Of a DNA stretch of 64,000 nt, positions 26,982-36,574 are shown one piece after another. How positions within the stretch are numbered: the stretch's first letter is position 1; each line of letters starts with the position of its first letter. The position numbers were made by a program, and so were the translations under genes. The stretch comes from Bacteroidales bacterium (GTDB taxonomy: Bacteria; Bacteroidota; Bacteroidia; Bacteroidales; P3). Where the stretch lies: the NCBI GenBank assembly GCA_031263015.1, contig JAISGN010000002.1:89887-153886 (forward strand), read 5' to 3'. The notes beneath the pieces were generated by a model. That model was not told the DNA's origin, did not search any database, and saw only the letters and a program-made list of their open reading frames with translations.

Positions 26982-28373
26982 CTACTTTGAAAACTGCTTA
27001 AGGCTTTCCTCTATCTGCGAATAAAGGACGGTTTTGTTGAGAATGCGTTTGTTGCTGTCCAAAATATACAATTCGGGCGTCAATTCTATGTCTAAACCAT
27101 ATTTTTGCCCAATTTCTTCCGGTAAAGCCTTCAATACAATCCAATCAAAGGGGTGTTCGGAATGGTATTTGCGGCTTTGCTCCATATCTCTTGACAAATC
27201 AATTGAAAATATCTCAACATCATAAAGGTCTTTCTTCTGTTTGTAGAAATCTTTCAGGACATCCAAATCTTTTTCGCAGGATTCGCAACCCGCAGCCCAG
27301 AAATAAACTATGGTGAATTTATGTTTCAAATCGTATAAAGAATGCTTCTGCAAACCAAAATCAACAGCCGTTATGTTCGGCATCTTGTTTCCGGGCAGGA
27401 AGGGCTTGATTTTCTCCACTAAGTTTTGATGATATTCCAATTCGGAAGGCGGAATAGAATAATATTTTGCGGTCTTGGAGACAAAATCCGTCAAAAGGAC
27501 ATAGGTTCTTTCATAGAAAGAAAACGGCATACGGCTATAATGATTAAGATAATAGTTGATGATGTAGTTGGCATAAAGTTTGCCGCCTTTTGAAATGGCT
27601 TTTTCACAAAATTCTTTAAGCGATATGAATATGCTATCGGAGTTTTGCATTGTTATTTTGTTCAAATAAGTTTCAAAACGCTGAAAAAAGAATGGTGTAT
27701 ATAGGATTCGCGAGTCATTAAAGGCGAAATCATCCCAATAATGTGTGCGAAAATAATAAGCATATTCCAATTCCTTGCCTTGTTTTAAGTTTCCGTTTTC
27801 CAGAAATGAGGCAGGAACATCGGGAGCTTTGAGACTGCCTACAAGAACACTCATTAGATTATGGGGATATTTGCTATAAAATTCATCAGAGAAGCGATTC
27901 CAATGAGAACGCAGCGAATCATAAACATGTTGCACAGAATCCTTGTCGGCAATCTTGTCATCCTTCATCTGCAACTTGTAATTGTATTCGGCAAGTCTCA
28001 CTTGGCGGTTTTCCTCTTGATATTTCAGATAATTCTCATTTGCTTTGCAACCTTCCACCCAATAGAATCCCGATGGTTCTATGCCGATTGAGAATTTTGT
28101 TGCAGTATCCAATACAAATGAAAACATATTTTCCATCTGCCAAGAGACGGTTATTAATCGCTCGGGCTGATTAACGGCGTGCCATTTGAAAGAATAATCC
28201 GGGCTTCTTTTGATGCTGTCCAGCACAACTATGTCTTTGCCGTATGCACCTTTAATATATATAACCGAATCCTCAAAATCTCTTATCCAAAACGTTATAT
28301 CATAATTGCGTTGTGCCGTAAGAAAACTCGGAAACAAAGCAAGAACAATCAATATTAGTCTTTTTATTTTCAT
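26982..28373 (-). CDS. Exported thioredoxin-fold (TlpA-like) protein
   Basis: 463 residues with a signal peptide at 1-20 (LILIVLALFPSFLTAQ). The first ~320 residues are a family-specific region seen in Bacteroidales TlpA-like proteins. The last ~130 are a thioredoxin domain: FTIVYFWAAGCESCEKDL carries a CESC active site, with the cis-Pro in ELTPELYILD. It probably works as a periplasmic thiol-disulfide oxidoreductase. Its start overlaps the stop of the paralogous gene upstream (28370-28373, ATGA), so the two are translationally coupled. Confidence 0.88.
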   Translation of the reverse strand: MKIKRLILIVLALFPSFLTAQRNYDITFWIRDFEDSVIYIKGAYGKDIVVLDSIKRSPDYSFKWHAVNQPERLITVSWQMENMFSFVLDTATKFSIGIEPSGFYWVEGCKANENYLKYQEENRQVRLAEYNYKLQMKDDKIADKDSVQHVYDSLRSHWNRFSDEFYSKYPHNLMSVLVGSLKAPDVPASFLENGNLKQGKELEYAYYFRTHYWDDFAFNDSRILYTPFFFQRFETYLNKITMQNSDSIFISLKEFCEKAISKGGKLYANYIINYYLNHYSRMPFSFYERTYVLLTDFVSKTAKYYSIPPSELEYHQNLVEKIKPFLPGNKMPNITAVDFGLQKHSLYDLKHKFTIVYFWAAGCESCEKDLDVLKDFYKQKKDLYDVEIFSIDLSRDMEQSRKYHSEHPFDWIVLKALPEEIGQKYGLDIELTPELYILDSNKRILNKTVLYSQIEESLKQFSK

Positions 28374-29776
28374 GGTTTGAACCTTCCTTCATCTATTGCC
28401 TGCAAATATCCCTCCAGATTATCCCCTGATATTTTCTTTCCGATGATTGCATTATCGGAATTGAGGATAAACACCTGCGGAGTGGTCTCTATATCAAAAT
28501 AATCCCTCCAATCCATACTTGATTCCATACCATAAACGTCAATCCATGTCGTTTTGTATTGAGCAATCTTCTTTTTCCATTCCTCTTGTGAGCCTTCGGT
28601 GCATATAGCCAGCACTTCAAAGTTTAATTTTGCCTTATTGTCATTATAAAACTTTATTATTTTAGGCATTTCGGTCGCACAATGACCACATTCGGGCGAC
28701 CAGAAGACAAGAATCTTGTATTTGGTTTTCAGAGAATACACATCGTGCCACACTCCGTTCGTATCGGGGCAGGCAAAGTTAGGAACATTTTTACCAAGCA
28801 AGATTTTCTCCCATTTAGTAGCCCTTTCAACTTCCTGAGATGTTGCAGAAGGAGGCATCCACCAAGCCTTACCGGTCTGATAGTAGCGTTTAATCATCTC
28901 AACATAGACTTTATCCTGCCCCATCACGCTACTCTTCAAATATCTCTCGGCAATATTATGAACAACAAAGCGAAACATTGTGCTGTCTGTGCATTTGGCA
29001 ATAACTTTCTCTGCATATAATAATATTGTATCCTCTCTTTCGTATTTCATAACCTCATTCCAATATCTCTCATAGGTATCATAAAACACTCCTTTGGGCG
29101 TTCGCAACAGCCCTCCGCAAGAAAAATCTACGTTATCAAAGTAATGCTCCTTATACCACAAGAATTGTTCCTCCCGATATTGATTGCTGTCATTCTTAAA
29201 CTCAATCGGCGGAATTACAACAGGCTTTGTGCAATTGAGAACCTTTGTCAAAAGATGATTAGGGTATGTTTGGGTAAAATGCTCCTTGACACTGTCGTTC
29301 ATATTCCGCAGTAACTGATATTGCTTATTGTATTCTGTTTCGCCGATGCTGTCTCTGCGTTTCATTAAAGCCTTTACCCTGTCGCCCAAATCAGAGGTGG
29401 ATTTCAGGTAATCAAAGTAAATAATATTTGCATCAGAACCTTTCACCTTCATATTGCGACTCCAATTGCTGTCATCTGTTTCCATTGAGAAATTACGGCT
29501 TTTTTCAATAATAAACTCGCAGAATTTTCCTGCCGTATTGGTGAAAAAATAAATTCCGTCAGGCAAAGGTTTATCTTTTCTCTCAAAAACGAAGCCTTTT
29601 TTTGAAGGATAAGCGGTATCTAATGCGTAAGTTTTGTCAAGATAGTAGTTTCCGAGCAGCAGTATCGTATCTTTGTTGCCGTCAATCTTAACAACAATTT
29701 TATATTGTGCCGTTGCCGTGCCTGCAAAGCACATCCCAAACAGCATAAACCATATATAAATTGCATATTTCTTCAT
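28370..29776 (-). CDS. Exported thioredoxin-fold protein (DUF5106/TlpA-like)
   Basis: 468 residues with a signal peptide at 1-23 (FMLFGMCFAGTATAQ). The N-terminal DUF4369-like and central DUF5106-like regions cover about 24-330 (includes YYQTGKAWWMPPSATSQE). The C-terminal thioredoxin domain has KILVFWSPECGHCATEMP, giving a CGHC active site, and cis-Pro in IETTPQVFILN. It is a tandem paralogue of the next gene with a different active-site dipeptide (GH versus ES), which suggests different redox potentials or partners. First gene of the pair; a TATATTTG -7 element lies at 29796-29803. Confidence 0.88.
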   Translation of the reverse strand: MKKYAIYIWFMLFGMCFAGTATAQYKIVVKIDGNKDTILLLGNYYLDKTYALDTAYPSKKGFVFERKDKPLPDGIYFFTNTAGKFCEFIIEKSRNFSMETDDSNWSRNMKVKGSDANIIYFDYLKSTSDLGDRVKALMKRRDSIGETEYNKQYQLLRNMNDSVKEHFTQTYPNHLLTKVLNCTKPVVIPPIEFKNDSNQYREEQFLWYKEHYFDNVDFSCGGLLRTPKGVFYDTYERYWNEVMKYEREDTILLYAEKVIAKCTDSTMFRFVVHNIAERYLKSSVMGQDKVYVEMIKRYYQTGKAWWMPPSATSQEVERATKWEKILLGKNVPNFACPDTNGVWHDVYSLKTKYKILVFWSPECGHCATEMPKIIKFYNDNKAKLNFEVLAICTEGSQEEWKKKIAQYKTTWIDVYGMESSMDWRDYFDIETTPQVFILNSDNAIIGKKISGDNLEGYLQAIDEGRFKP

Positions 29777-29795
29777 AATCTGTCGTCTTTTTCAG

Positions 29796-29803
29796 CAAAT
29801 ATA
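29796..29803 (-). promoter_or_regulatory. -7 promoter element of the TlpA-like gene pair
   Basis: The minus strand reads TATATTTG, 19 bases before the start codon at 29776. Confidence 0.5.
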
Positions 29804-29904
29804 ACAGCAAAAACGCATTCCAAGTAACTTTTATTGTGAATAAACGCCATATTGTTTGCATTTAAGTTGCCGTTGCCCCGTTTTATTATTGCAAAGATAT
29901 GAAA

Positions 29905-30035
29905 AACTTCATCAAAACGCTGTTTGTGCGTGTCGCACTGACATTACATTCTGATAAAACGCTGTTTCATTTTTATGAAAGGCTGTTTCATTCGCACGAA
30001 AGGCTGTTTCATTTTAACCAAACAGCCTTTTGTAA
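29905..30035. repeat. 21-bp phased repeat array (locus E)
   Basis: Cores begin at 29915 and 29957 (AAACGCTGTTT), 29978 and 29999 (AAAGGCTGTTT) and 30020 (AAACAGCCTTT). The slot between the first two holds the palindrome GTGCGTGTCGCAC (29927-29939) followed by TGACATTA. All starts are in one 21-base register. It occupies the 412-base gap between divergent genes. Confidence 0.9.
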
Positions 30036-30150
30036 AAATGCTCTTTATGCTTGGCACAGCAATACGCACTTTTGTTGCAGCCAAATGAGCCGAAGACAGA
30101 TTTAAACGATTATGTATTAAAATAAAGTGGGCTGATTTGTAAAAAAAATG

Positions 30151-30158
30151 TATTTTTG
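30151..30158 (+). promoter_or_regulatory. -7 promoter element of glnS
   Basis: TATTTTTG, 30 bases before the glnS ATG. TTTG at 30136-30139 is too close to be a normal -33 box. Confidence 0.45.
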
Positions 30159-30188
30159 CAAATCATAAACTTAGGATGACATAATTAA

Positions 30189-31850
30189 ATGGACAATACG
30201 CAAAATCTTAACTTCTTAGAGGAGATAATAGAAAGCGACCTTAAAAGCGGCAAATGCGAATCTATTATTACCAGATTTCCTCCCGAACCCAACGGATATC
30301 TTCATATCGGACACGCAAAAAGTATCTGCCTTAATTTCGGCTTAGCCAAAAAGTATAAAGGAAGAACTAATTTGAGATTTGATGATACCAATCCGGTGAA
30401 AGAGGATATTGAGTACGTAGATTCAATTAAGGAAGATATAAAATGGCTTGGCTTTGAATGGGCATCGGAGAATTATGCATCGGATTACTTTGAGCAACTT
30501 TACGAATGGGCTTTGGTTCTTATAAAAAAAGGGTTGGCTTACGTGGATGACCAATCGCTGGAAGAGATTCGCCTTAACAGAGGAACAATTCAAAGTCCCG
30601 GCAAAGATTCTCCTTATAGAAACAGAAGCATTGAGGAAAATACGGATTTGTTTCAGCGTATGCGGGCAGGGGAATTTGAAGACGGGGAAAAGATATTGCG
30701 TGCCAAGATAAATATGGCTCATTCCAATATGCACATGCGAGACCCTATACTATATAGAATCGTACATGCGGAGCATCATCGCACAGGAAATAAATGGTGT
30801 ATCTACCCTATGTATGATTATGCGCACGGACAGAGCGATTCTATTGAGAAAATAACACATTCAATCTGCACTTTGGAGTTTGATATTCATCGTCCGCTTT
30901 ATGATTGGTTCATTGAGCAGTTAGGAATCTTCCCTTCACATCAATATGAGTTTGCAAGGCTGAATTTATCTTATACCGTGATGAGCAAAAGGAAGCTTTT
31001 GCAATTGGTAAAAGAAGGATACGTGCGTTCATGGGACGACCCGCGAATGCCAACCATAAGCGGATTTCGCCGAAGAGGCTATACGCCGGAATCCATCCGC
31101 AATTTCTGTGATAATATCGGCGTTGCAAAGCGAGATAATTTGATAGACTATTCACGATTGGAGTTTGCATTAAGAGAAGACTTGAATAAACGTGCCGATA
31201 GAGTGATGGCAGTGTTAAATCCCGTCAAATTAATAATAGATAACTATGAAGGCGAGGAATTATTGGACGCTATCAACAATCCTGAGGACGAATCCAAAGG
31301 CTCACGTCAAATATCATTTTCCGATACCTTGTTTATAGAGCGGGAAGACTTTATGGAAAATCCGCCAAACAAGTTTTTCCGTCTCGCAATTGGGAAAGAA
31401 GTGAGGTTAAGATATGCTTATTTTGTAACCTGTACTCATATTGAAAAAGACGAACAAGGTAACATCACAGCTATTCACTGCACTTACGACCCCCTTTCAA
31501 AGGGTGGCAATTCTCCTGACGGACGTAAGGTGAAGGGAACGATACATTGGGTTAATGCAAAGAACTGTCTTGATGCGGAAGTGCGACTTTTTGACAGGCT
31601 TTTCACGGAAGAGACGCCCGACAAGACGGATGAGGAGGGTAAAACATTCTTAGATTATATCAATCCCTACTCTCTGCAAATTCTTACCGAATGTAAATTA
31701 GAGAAATCCCTATCGCAGGCAAAGCATTTGAACAAATATCAGTTTGAACGCTTGGGATATTTTAGCGTTGATTACGATTCTACTCCCGAAAGGCTCGTTT
31801 TCAATCGTGCTTGCACATTAAAAGACTCTTGGACGAAACAACAATCATAA
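30189..31850 (+). CDS. glnS: Glutaminyl-tRNA synthetase
   Basis: Charges tRNA-Gln with glutamine (class Ic synthetase, cytosol). 553 residues, matching E. coli GlnS. The HIGH motif [12 protein letters not shown] is at about 36-47, and [19 protein letters not shown] and the KMSKS-type loop VMSKRKL follow. The C-terminal anticodon-binding beta-barrels are complete. Its presence indicates direct glutaminylation rather than only the GatCAB transamidation route. The small barrel-protein gene follows after 6 bases. Confidence 0.97.
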   Translation: MDNTQNLNFLEEIIESDLKSGKCESIITRFPPEPNGYLHIGHAKSICLNFGLAKKYKGRTNLRFDDTNPVKEDIEYVDSIKEDIKWLGFEWASENYASDYFEQLYEWALVLIKKGLAYVDDQSLEEIRLNRGTIQSPGKDSPYRNRSIEENTDLFQRMRAGEFEDGEKILRAKINMAHSNMHMRDPILYRIVHAEHHRTGNKWCIYPMYDYAHGQSDSIEKITHSICTLEFDIHRPLYDWFIEQLGIFPSHQYEFARLNLSYTVMSKRKLLQLVKEGYVRSWDDPRMPTISGFRRRGYTPESIRNFCDNIGVAKRDNLIDYSRLEFALREDLNKRADRVMAVLNPVKLIIDNYEGEELLDAINNPEDESKGSRQISFSDTLFIEREDFMENPPNKFFRLAIGKEVRLRYAYFVTCTHIEKDEQGNITAIHCTYDPLSKGGNSPDGRKVKGTIHWVNAKNCLDAEVRLFDRLFTEETPDKTDEEGKTFLDYINPYSLQILTECKLEKSLSQAKHLNKYQFERLGYFSVDYDSTPERLVFNRACTLKDSWTKQQS

Positions 31851-31856
31851 AAATGT

Positions 31857-32495
31857 ATGAAAAAAATACTTATAACATTATTTTTAACCAGCGTTAGCCT
31901 TTTTGGCTTCGCTCAAAGCCATCGTCTTGCAAACGGAGAGCCGTATGACATATTTATAAGCCTGCGTCCTTCATTTATTATGACGCAAGCAGACGTGGCA
32001 AAGAACTATCAATGGGGTGTTGGCACAAATCTTTTACTGGAATACCAGTTTCAGGAAATTAAACTGAGCGCCGGCATTGAGATTGGCTACAATTATCTTA
32101 ATCCTAAAACGTATAAACTTTCTTTTTTGCCGCGTAAGCATCTTTGGACAGGCACTCAAATTCCTCTAACTTTATTCGGCAACTATTATTTCACAAAAAA
32201 CGAGAAGTTAAAGCCGTATATAGGACTCGGATTAAGTGCAATGTGGGGCAAATACGACTATTCGCTGTCGTCAGACGCTAACAAAAATATTGATCGCGGC
32301 TATTACTTGCGTGAATATGAAGGAATATCAGGTTGGCACTTTGGTATAGTGCCGCGATGTGGCTTTATGTTTTCGTTAGACCACCAAAATGCATTCGGAT
32401 TTGAGGTTGGATACCAATATTATCTGAAAAACGGGTTATTAGAGCCTGTTCAAAATCTCACAATTGCCTTTAACTACACGTTTATCATTGATTAA
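31857..32495 (+). CDS. Small outer-membrane beta-barrel protein (porin family-like)
   Basis: 212 residues with a signal peptide at 1-20 (ILITLFLTSVSLFGFAQS). The remainder has alternating amphipathic strands with Gly/aromatic content (YNYLNPKTYKLSFLPRKHLW, LKPYIGLGLSAMWGKYDY), as in OmpA/OprF-like 8-strand barrels. It starts 6 bases after glnS, so it is probably read from the same transcript, followed by a hairpin terminator. Confidence 0.78.
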   Translation: MKKILITLFLTSVSLFGFAQSHRLANGEPYDIFISLRPSFIMTQADVAKNYQWGVGTNLLLEYQFQEIKLSAGIEIGYNYLNPKTYKLSFLPRKHLWTGTQIPLTLFGNYYFTKNEKLKPYIGLGLSAMWGKYDYSLSSDANKNIDRGYYLREYEGISGWHFGIVPRCGFMFSLDHQNAFGFEVGYQYYLKNGLLEPVQNLTIAFNYTFIID

Positions 32496-32517
32496 AAACA
32501 TTGTTATCGGACATTAT

Positions 32518-32551
32518 AAAAAGGGGAAGCAGAATCTGTTTCCCTTTTCTT
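32518..32551 (+). terminator. Terminator after the glnS operon
   Basis: Inverted repeat AAAAGGGGAAGCAG / CTGTTTCCCTTTT with a short AAT loop and one bulge, followed by TCTTTATTT. Confidence 0.75.
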
Positions 32552-32589
32552 TATTTGCTAAAACCAAGAGCCTGTGTGAAATAGATATT

Positions 32590-32795
32590 ATTCCGTTTGG
32601 TGAAAATGAAACAGCCTTTGGTAAAATTAAAACAACCTTTCATTCGGATGAAACAGCCTTTTAGAAAATTTAAACAGCCTTTCGTTCGCACAAAACAACC
32701 TCTTATAAAAAAATAATGTCAGTGCGACACGCACAAACAGCCTTTCATTCGCACAAAGCAGCCTTTCATTTTTACCGAAGGCTGTTTCATTTTGA
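32590..32795. repeat. 21-bp phased repeat array (locus F)
   Basis: Cores in one 21-base register start at 32609, 32630, 32651, 32672, 32693, 32735, 32756 and 32777. Most read AAACAGCCTTT or AAACAACCTTT. The last is inverted (GAAGGCTGTTT). The missing slot at 32714 carries a TAATGTCAGTGCG / CACGCAC unit. It lies between convergent genes. Confidence 0.9.
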
Positions 32796-32801
32796 GCATC
32801 G

Positions 32802-33440
32802 CTAATAAGAGGATTTTTTTAGTTGCTCATAGAGCATTGCTTTAATGGAAGGATACGTTGAATCAATGATTTGCAAAAATGAATCGGGCTTTATCCATTT
32901 CAAATCAGTGATTCCTTCTTCGGTTTGCGGCGTAAGGCTGTCGCCGAAAGAGCCTTGCATATTATACCACGCCGTTTGCTTTAACTCCCAACGACCGTTC
33001 ATTTGATAGGTATGATATGTGTAGTCGGCGAAAGAGGCTATGCGCAAATTTTTAAGCCCTGTCTCCTCCCTAACCTCTCGTAAAGCCGCCCGCTTACTGC
33101 ATTCGCCCGCTTCTATATGCCCTTTGGGTAAATCCCAAACGCCGTTTCGGAAAATGAAAAGCGTGTCTTGGTTCTCGTTTTTGACAATTCCGCCGGCTGC
33201 TTTAATGAATGCAAATTTTGGAAAGAGATGTGAGAAAAATTTTTCGGTCATTTTGCCATTTATTATGAGGTAAATGTCCTCTTTTGCTTCTTTTTTTGCC
33301 CATAAAACATCCATATCCGACATTTTTATCTCTCTTTTATCACATTCTATTACAATTGATTTCTCGGATATTTCGTCCTCCGGAAGCAAATCGGCGATTA
33401 CAAACTTGTTGTGTTTATTAAAAATTATGTACTTTTGCAT
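32802..33440 (-). CDS. NUDIX hydrolase
   Basis: 212 residues. The complete NUDIX box starts at GHIEAGECSKRAALRE and continues VREETGL, fitting GX5EX7REUXEEXGU. The N-terminal ~90 residues are a separate conserved extension before the NUDIX fold. It hydrolyses some nucleoside diphosphate linked to X; the substrate is not predictable. Its ATG is only 2 bases from the ATG of the divergent pyrE, so the two genes must overlap promoters and coding DNA. Bacteroidales genomes often pair this gene with pyrE. Confidence 0.92.
   Translation of the reverse strand: MQKYIIFNKHNKFVIADLLPEDEISEKSIVIECDKREIKMSDMDVLWAKKEAKEDIYLIINGKMTEKFFSHLFPKFAFIKAAGGIVKNENQDTLFIFRNGVWDLPKGHIEAGECSKRAALREVREETGLKNLRIASFADYTYHTYQMNGRWELKQTAWYNMQGSFGDSLTPQTEEGITDLKWIKPDSFLQIIDSTYPSIKAMLYEQLKKSSY
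33430..33437 (+). promoter_or_regulatory. -7 promoter element of pyrE within the NUDIX coding region
   Basis: TACTTTTG ends 5 bases before the pyrE ATG at 33443, with TTG at 33409-33411 about 18 bases upstream. The predicted transcription start falls at or next to the start codon, so the mRNA would be leaderless. Confidence 0.55.
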
Positions 33441-33442
33441 TT

Positions 33443-34093
33443 ATGATTACTAATGTAGATACTGCTATACAAACTGCTAAATTTCTTTTGCAAATTAAAG
33501 CAATTAAGTTGAATAATGCAAATCCCTTCACGTGGGCATCAGGAAGAAAATCTCCTATTTATTGCGATAATAGAATTACATTGTCATATCCGGACATTAG
33601 AACCTTCCTTCGCCAACAGTTTGTCTCAATTGTTAATTATATATTCCCCGATGTAGATGTTATTGCAGGGGTTGCAACCGGTGCGATAGCACAAGGAGTT
33701 CTTGTTGCACAGGATTTGGGCAAGCCTTTTGTATATGTGCGTCCTGAAGAAAAGAAACACGGATTGCATAACAGAATTGAAGGCGAGGTTAAGGAAGGAC
33801 AAAGTGTTATTGTGATTGAAGATTTGATTTCTACGGGCAAAAGTAGTCTTATGGCTGTTGAGGCTTTGCGTGAAAAGAAGTGTGATGTAAAAGGAATGGC
33901 GGCTATTTTTACTTATGGCTTGGAAGTTGCCGACAAAGCATTCAATGATGCACATATTGGGCTGACAACAATAACGGATTACGACACTCTTATCACTACT
34001 GCAATAAAAGAACACTACATAAGCGACCAAGATATAGATTCTTTGCGTCTTTGGAGTTTGAATCCCGAAAAATGGTCGGAAGATAGAATGTAG
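33443..34093 (+). CDS. pyrE: Orotate phosphoribosyltransferase
   Basis: Makes OMP from orotate and PRPP in pyrimidine synthesis. 216 residues. Seen: IKAIKLNNANPFTWASGRKS and YCDNRITLSYP at the N-terminus, then VRPEEKKHG (catalytic loop region) and the PRPP motif VIVIEDLISTGKSS. No internal Met gives a better start, so the ATG 2 bases from the NUDIX gene is retained. The SRPBCC gene follows after 7 bases. Confidence 0.96.
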   Translation: MITNVDTAIQTAKFLLQIKAIKLNNANPFTWASGRKSPIYCDNRITLSYPDIRTFLRQQFVSIVNYIFPDVDVIAGVATGAIAQGVLVAQDLGKPFVYVRPEEKKHGLHNRIEGEVKEGQSVIVIEDLISTGKSSLMAVEALREKKCDVKGMAAIFTYGLEVADKAFNDAHIGLTTITDYDTLITTAIKEHYISDQDIDSLRLWSLNPEKWSEDRM

Positions 34094-34100
34094 TTTTTAT

Positions 34101-34508
34101 ATGAAGGTTGAAAGCAAAACTGTAGATATAAAGAAATCATCAAAGGAAATCTTTGAATTTTTAACTGACTTCAATCATTTTTCTCTTCTTTTACCAGATA
34201 AAGTAGAGAATTGGAAAGCAACAAAAGATAGTTGCAGCTTTACAATCAAGGGACTTACAGATTTCGGAATGAAGATAAGCGAAACAAAACCTTATTCCTT
34301 TATTGTTATTAGTAATGATGAGCAAATACCAATGCCGATTAAGTTTTTATTTACATGGAATTTGATTGAAAATGCATCATCGTGCAAAGTAAAAGCATGT
34401 TTTGATGTTGATGTAAATGCAATGATGGCAATGATGATAAAGAAGCCTCTATCTCAATTCGTAGATATATTAGTAGAAAAATTAAAAGAAAAAATGGAAG
34501 CCGTTTAG
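34101..34508 (+). CDS. SRPBCC-fold (START-like) protein
   Basis: 135 residues, cytosolic. Its start VESKTVDIKKSSKEIFEFLTD is the usual opening of SRPBCC/START-like proteins, a fold with a deep hydrophobic cavity. The C-terminal helix (about 105-135) fits. The ligand is unknown. It sits 7 bases after pyrE and is probably co-transcribed. Its 3' end overlaps the end of the convergent COG2509 gene by 4 bases, leaving no room for a terminator. Confidence 0.82.
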   Translation: MKVESKTVDIKKSSKEIFEFLTDFNHFSLLLPDKVENWKATKDSCSFTIKGLTDFGMKISETKPYSFIVISNDEQIPMPIKFLFTWNLIENASSCKVKACFDVDVNAMMAMMIKKPLSQFVDILVEKLKEKMEAV

Positions 34509-36040
34509 CGAGCAATGTTGTCGGCAACGTTTATTCCATCAATAGCAGATGAGGTAATGCCGCCCGCATAACCCGCTCCTTCACCGCAAGGATACAATCC
34601 CTTTATTTGTAAATGCTGTAATGTTAATGGGTCTCTTGGTATGCGAACAGGGGATGAAGTTCTGCTTTCTATACTAATTAATGTAGCCTGTTCCGTTATA
34701 AACCCTCTCATTTTTTTATCAAATCGCATAAATCCGTCTCTTAACCTTGTTGAAATAAAGTGAGGTAATAAATCATTAAGATTTGATGATACTAATCCGC
34801 CAAGATAAGATGATTTATTAAGTATTGATGATGGTTTATTGTTAATAAAATCCGTCAATCGCTGACCAAATGCTTGCACATTGCCTGCATAAACGGATGC
34901 TTCGGATGCCTGTTGAAATTCCATCAATAGAAGAGATGTATCTTGTTTTGCTTTGAATCCTGACTTTATTACATCTTTTTCATTTACCGAAACGACAATA
35001 CCTGCATTGGCAAAGGGCGATAAGCGTGATGAATTACTCATTCCATTGACGACAGAGATATTATATTCCGTTGAAGCAGGGATCACAATTCCGCCGGGGC
35101 ACATACAAAACGAGAAAACGCCACCTTCATCATTTGTATAAGCCAATCTATATGACGCTGGGGGCAATAACGAATTGTAATTACTACTATGATATTGTAT
35201 GCTGTTAATATGGTGTTGCGGATGCTCAATACGCACCCCCATTGCGAAAGGTTTTGTCTCTATAAGCCAACCTTTGGCACAGAACATACTATATACATCT
35301 CTTGCACTATGACCACACGCCAATATAAGATTATTACAATCAAATATATCTCCGCTTTGTGTCTTTATTCCTACAACATGATTATTCCTTACAATTATAT
35401 CAGTCATTGTTGTATTGAAATGATACTCTCCTCCATAGTTTTCTATCGTTGTTCTGATGTTTTTGATTATGCGAGAAAGATTATCTGTTCCTATATGCGG
35501 ATTACTATCATATAAAATGGCTTCATCGGCTCCGTGAGCGACAAATGTTTCTAATACTTTGGTAATATTTCCTCTTTTATTGGAGCGCGTATATAGTTTT
35601 CCATCGGAAAAAGTGCCTGCTCCACCTTCTCCATAGCACCAATTAGAATTTGTATTTATCGTTCCGCTCTTTATAATATTTGCAATGTCTATCTTTCGCT
35701 GTGTTACGTTATTTCCCTTCTCTATAATCACCGGTTTGAAACCGCATTCTATCAATCTTAAAGCAGCAAATAAACCGGCAGGACCTGCTCCTATTATAAG
35801 AACAGGCTCACTCTTTGATACGTCTTTGTAATGTGGAATATGCAAAGCGGATTGTGGCATCATTCTATCACTGATAGCAACTTTCAACCGCCAACAAGGT
35901 GTTTTACGAGCATCGATTGAGCGCCGTAAAATTCTATAATCTGCAATATCTTTATAACCCGCTTTTGCTATTTCGGCTTTAACCGACTCTTTATCTCCAA
36001 AATCAACAAGGGCAATGCTTATCTCTATTTCTTTGTACAT
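34505..36040 (-). CDS. COG2509-type FAD-dependent oxidoreductase
   Basis: 511 residues. The N-terminal ~75 residues form a conserved domain typical of this family. The FAD-binding Rossmann motif GAGPAGLFAALRLIECG is at about 83-99. The segment NWCYGEGGAGTFSDGKLYTR is a signature of COG2509 proteins (uncharacterised FAD-dependent dehydrogenases). The C-terminal LYPCGEGAGYAGGI completes the flavin site. Substrate unknown. It lies 12 bases after mreD on the same strand, so it may be the last gene of mreC-mreD. Confidence 0.9.
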   Translation of the reverse strand: MYKEIEISIALVDFGDKESVKAEIAKAGYKDIADYRILRRSIDARKTPCWRLKVAISDRMMPQSALHIPHYKDVSKSEPVLIIGAGPAGLFAALRLIECGFKPVIIEKGNNVTQRKIDIANIIKSGTINTNSNWCYGEGGAGTFSDGKLYTRSNKRGNITKVLETFVAHGADEAILYDSNPHIGTDNLSRIIKNIRTTIENYGGEYHFNTTMTDIIVRNNHVVGIKTQSGDIFDCNNLILACGHSARDVYSMFCAKGWLIETKPFAMGVRIEHPQHHINSIQYHSSNYNSLLPPASYRLAYTNDEGGVFSFCMCPGGIVIPASTEYNISVVNGMSNSSRLSPFANAGIVVSVNEKDVIKSGFKAKQDTSLLLMEFQQASEASVYAGNVQAFGQRLTDFINNKPSSILNKSSYLGGLVSSNLNDLLPHFISTRLRDGFMRFDKKMRGFITEQATLISIESRTSSPVRIPRDPLTLQHLQIKGLYPCGEGAGYAGGITSSAIDGINVADNIAR

Positions 36041-36052
36041 TATTCTTATGAT

Positions 36053-36574
36053 TTAATCTTTTTTGTGTTTCATAAACAACAAATCACAAATAATAATAAC
36101 AATTATTGTAGTAACACTGCTTAAAATTAGACGGATGATAAAAGGTATTAATTCCGTAAATCTCAATATATCAAGAGTAAAAAACAGCAAATGATGAATA
36201 AAAATTAAGATGGTAATATAGAATGTAAATTGCATAAAACCCATATCTGATGATGTTGGTCTTTGCCATACTGTTATATCTCTGTTGCCTGTGTAAAATT
36301 TAAGAATAAAAGGTCTCAAAAATCCAATAAACGTTAAGGTTGCCGTATGGAAGCCTTGTCCGAATGTAAAAACATCTATGCATAATCCCATAGCAAAAGA
36401 CAATAAAAGTAAAGCCCAATAAGGTGTTTTATAAGGCAGCATCAAAATAAACCAAACGTAAATCATTGGGTTAATATAGCCAAGAAAACGTATGTTGTTA
36501 AAGATAAATATTTGTGCCGCTGCTATCAGAAGAAAATGCAGTACTCCTATGGCAATAATTTGCAATCTATTCAT
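36053..36574 (-). CDS. mreD: Rod shape-determining protein MreD
   Basis: 173-residue inner-membrane protein with about five hydrophobic segments (HFLLIAAAQIFIFNN, MIYVWFILMLPY, ALLLLSFAMGLCIDVF, FTFYITILIFIHHLLFF, LILSSVTTIIVIIICDLL). This is the MreD topology; GLCIDVF matches the conserved G-x-x-x-D motif. Part of the elongasome with MreC. Its start overlaps the mreC stop by 8 bases. Confidence 0.92.
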   Translation of the reverse strand: MNRLQIIAIGVLHFLLIAAAQIFIFNNIRFLGYINPMIYVWFILMLPYKTPYWALLLLSFAMGLCIDVFTFGQGFHTATLTFIGFLRPFILKFYTGNRDITVWQRPTSSDMGFMQFTFYITILIFIHHLLFFTLDILRFTELIPFIIRLILSSVTTIIVIIICDLLFMKHKKD

